DNA of 6,773 bases, taken from JBNKEI01 sp050288705 (GTDB lineage Bacteria; Myxococcota; Myxococcia; Myxococcales; UBA5297). Within the stretch, counting starts at the first letter, position 1. The number at the start of each line of letters is the position of its first letter. Below the pieces are notes generated by a model. That model saw only the letters and a list, made by a program, of their open reading frames with translations. It was not told the origin of the DNA and ran no database searches. Positions 5,413-6,773 of the stretch are shown in pieces. A program made the translations under genes and the position numbers. The stretch is from NCBI GenBank assembly GCA_050288705.1, contig JBNKEI010000096.1, positions 1 to 6,773 of the forward strand. The letters are read 5' to 3'.

Positions 5413-6417
5413 GTCTGTTAGAGACCAACGCTCATCGGCAATTAACTTGTCAATCTCTTCCAGCATTAGGCCGTCGCGGAGACCACGGCGCATTACTTTG
5501 ATGGTATGCGCCTGTAAATAAGCACAGATTTCTTCCAGAATAATGGCTCCAGCAACAATTATTTCTGCTCTTCGTTCCTCAATTCCAGGGGCTTTTCGCC
5601 GTCGAGGAAGGGGCATTTTGCTCAGTGCCAAGCAGGCTTGATGAAGCTCGAACACCGAAAAGTGCATTCGAGAGTAACCAGCGGAACGGGAGGCGCTTGG
5701 TCTATGGCGAATAAAATTGGCAAGAGCCCCAATGGTTCCGGCGCTTCCCACTACTTGGAGATAAGGTTTTGTTGGCGGAACGCCAAATCGTAGGTTTAGT
5801 TGCTCGCGAACTTGCTCACGAAGTATTCGTTCATGTCCGGGTAGTAGTGGATCAGAAAGGCAGAATTGCTCAGTAAATCTCGCCGATCCTACCGGAATAG
5901 ATCCCGAGAACTCCAGTTCTCCGCGCTCAACCAAGCTTATTTCCGTAGATCCTCCGCCAATATCTACCAGTGCTAGACGACAATTGGCCGAACGGAAATT
6001 AGAAAGTACACCACGCGCAATAAGTTTTGCTTCGTTTGAGCCACTGATAATTTCTAAATCCAACCCGGTATGAGATTTGACTTCCTCGGTGAACTGAACA
6101 TTATTTTTTGCTTCTCGTACCGCACTAGTAGCCACTGAGCGAATGTGCTCTGCCTGGTATTCTTTAGCAATCGCGCAGAAGCGAGAGAGGGTATTCAGAG
6201 CTAGCTTCATGGCTTTTAAGGAGAGCTTGCCTGTGCGAAATACTTCTTGTCCCAAGCGGACAGGCTCTCGCTCGTCATAAACTACGCAAAAAGTTCCGTC
6301 TGCAAATACCCTGGCTATCTGAAGTCGTAAAGCGTTTGATCCCACGTCGATTACGCCGACATGAGCTCGTGTCTCAATCGGTGGGGAAACATCACGGAGC
6401 GACTTGGGCTCCCTCAA
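5410..6417 (-). CDS. ppx: Ppx/GppA-family phosphatase (exopolyphosphatase or pppGpp phosphatase), short form
   Basis: The family hydrolyses terminal phosphates of polyphosphate or converts pppGpp to ppGpp in the cytoplasm. All ASKHA-fold signatures are present: GVIDVGSNALRL (21-32, phosphate loop 1), SVATSAVREAKN (94-105), SGSNEA (125-130), DIGGGSTE (152-159, phosphate loop 2), VVGSAGTIGAL (222-232) and the closing GLRDGLMLE (312-320). Glu 129 aligns with the catalytic E121 of E. coli Ppx; the Glu usually just before it is Asn here. At 335 aa it has the two core domains only and lacks the C-terminal HD-like extension of the roughly 500-aa E. coli enzymes. Sequence alone does not separate Ppx from GppA. 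TTG at 6417 is the start: GAGGT lies five bases upstream, an in-frame TAG is two codons upstream, and no Met codon occurs before residue 70. It is the first gene of the operon. Confidence 0.93.
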   Translation of the reverse strand: MREPKSLRDVSPPIETRAHVGVIDVGSNALRLQIARVFADGTFCVVYDEREPVRLGQEVFRTGKLSLKAMKLALNTLSRFCAIAKEYQAEHIRSVATSAVREAKNNVQFTEEVKSHTGLDLEIISGSNEAKLIARGVLSNFRSANCRLALVDIGGGSTEISLVERGELEFSGSIPVGSARFTEQFCLSDPLLPGHERILREQVREQLNLRFGVPPTKPYLQVVGSAGTIGALANFIRHRPSASRSAGYSRMHFSVFELHQACLALSKMPLPRRRKAPGIEERRAEIIVAGAIILEEICAYLQAHTIKVMRRGLRDGLMLEEIDKLIADERWSLTD

Positions 6418-6672
6418 GTTCTACCTCGGGTGTATAAAATGCCCATTCTTCATGCGCCTAAATATTCGCACATCTTCTCCATAGCCTGAGCATACAAGAA
6501 TGGTCAAGCGACAGGAGGATTCTTAATCGAAGTATAAAGCAGGTCTGGTATTATCAAGCGCTAGTTAAGAAGTCTCTTTGGCTAGGATTTAGGGGATGAG
6601 CTATTGTTTCGAAGTGGAACGCTATTTCCTCAATCTGCTAACATGAAATTAAGTCAGCACGAGGAGTGAAAC
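6418..6672. other. Divergent intergenic region between ppx and the lipoprotein gene
   Basis: These 255 bp must hold the promoters of the ppx-nfeD-slipin operon (leftward) and probably of the lipoprotein gene (rightward). I see no convincing -35/-10 pair in either direction. For ppx, TTATAC lies close upstream (within the bases around 6430-6440) but has no good -35. A heptamer TCAAGCG occurs at 6504-6510 and 6554-6560, 50 bp apart on the same strand. No coding frame of note is present apart from an eight-codon ORF from the ATG at 6643 that contains the lipoprotein Shine-Dalgarno. Confidence 0.5.
6423..6427 (-). promoter_or_regulatory. Shine-Dalgarno GAGGT supporting the TTG start of ppx
   Basis: On the minus strand GAGGT is followed by AGAAC and then TTG. 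An in-frame TAG overlaps its end, which excludes any longer reading frame. A strong site combined with a weak start codon suggests moderate, tuned translation of the first operon gene. Confidence 0.7.
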
Positions 6673-6773
6673 ATGAGAAAGCCATTTCGAGTAACTTGGA
6701 TTGCATTGCCTGCGGCCTTAATTCTGGCAACTGCTTGCTCAAATGGAGATAGCTCAACCAACGACGCCAAGTC
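6673..6773 (+). CDS. N-terminus of a lipoprotein, cut by the right edge
   Basis: Only the first 33 codons are visible. The ATG follows GAGGAG by six bases. The protein starts with a basic n-region (MRKPFR) and a hydrophobic core (ALPAALILA), then LATAC, where Cys 22 is the expected lipidated residue after signal peptidase II cleavage. A Ser/Asn/Gly/Asp-rich stretch (SNGDSSTNDAK) follows, as is usual for the flexible tether of an exported lipoprotein. The lipobox has Ala at -3 instead of the preferred Leu, with Leu at -4. Substrate-binding proteins and envelope lipoproteins both start this way, so the function cannot be told from this part. It is transcribed away from the ppx operon. Confidence 0.75.
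   Translation, partial: MRKPFRVTWIALPAALILATACSNGDSSTNDAK

Noticed and set aside
6504..6560. Two TCAAGCG heptamers 50 bp apart in the divergent intergenic region
   Set aside because: A seven-base direct repeat pair in 255 bp is close to chance, and no promoter elements line up with it.
6643..6669. Eight-codon ORF just before the lipoprotein gene, possible leader peptide
   Set aside because: It has no ribosome site of its own and no run of one amino acid. Its last codons are simply the lipoprotein Shine-Dalgarno.

Overview
The window looks like a bacterial chromosome segment of moderate G+C. The organism is probably Gram-negative, because it has a lipobox-bearing lipoprotein start and an envelope operon. 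The Rpn-type tail and the VapC remnant at the left resemble copies common in Pseudomonadota. That placement is an inference and I would not go below phylum level.

The window has two halves. Positions 1 to about 3040 are accessory DNA. They hold the C-terminal part of an Rpn/PD-(D/E)XK transposase-like nuclease (+), and three unrecognised small proteins on the minus strand (204, 213 and 100 aa), each with its own Shine-Dalgarno. Between them lie pieces of dead genes: a vapC toxin gene with an internal deletion and a nonsense codon, a probable 3' scrap of a serine recombinase, and an untitled 22-codon ORF. Genes are sparse, and GC-rich scraps sit beside AT-rich orphan genes. This fits an old site of gene turnover.

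Positions 3049 to 6417 are a compact minus-strand operon, transcribed from right to left. It starts with a short Ppx/GppA phosphatase (TTG start with a strong Shine-Dalgarno), followed by a long-form NfeD membrane serine protease whose ATG overlaps the ppx stop (TAATG). A band-7/SPFH membrane protein follows 16 bp later. NfeD plus an SPFH partner is a well-known membrane-microdomain pair; the phosphatase placed first and translationally coupled to it is the less common part. A divergent lipoprotein gene starts at 6673 and runs off the right edge.

I found no CRISPR array, rRNA or tRNA. I found no complete new defence or mobile system. The best candidates for something undescribed are the three orphan proteins and the operator-like inverted repeat between two of them.
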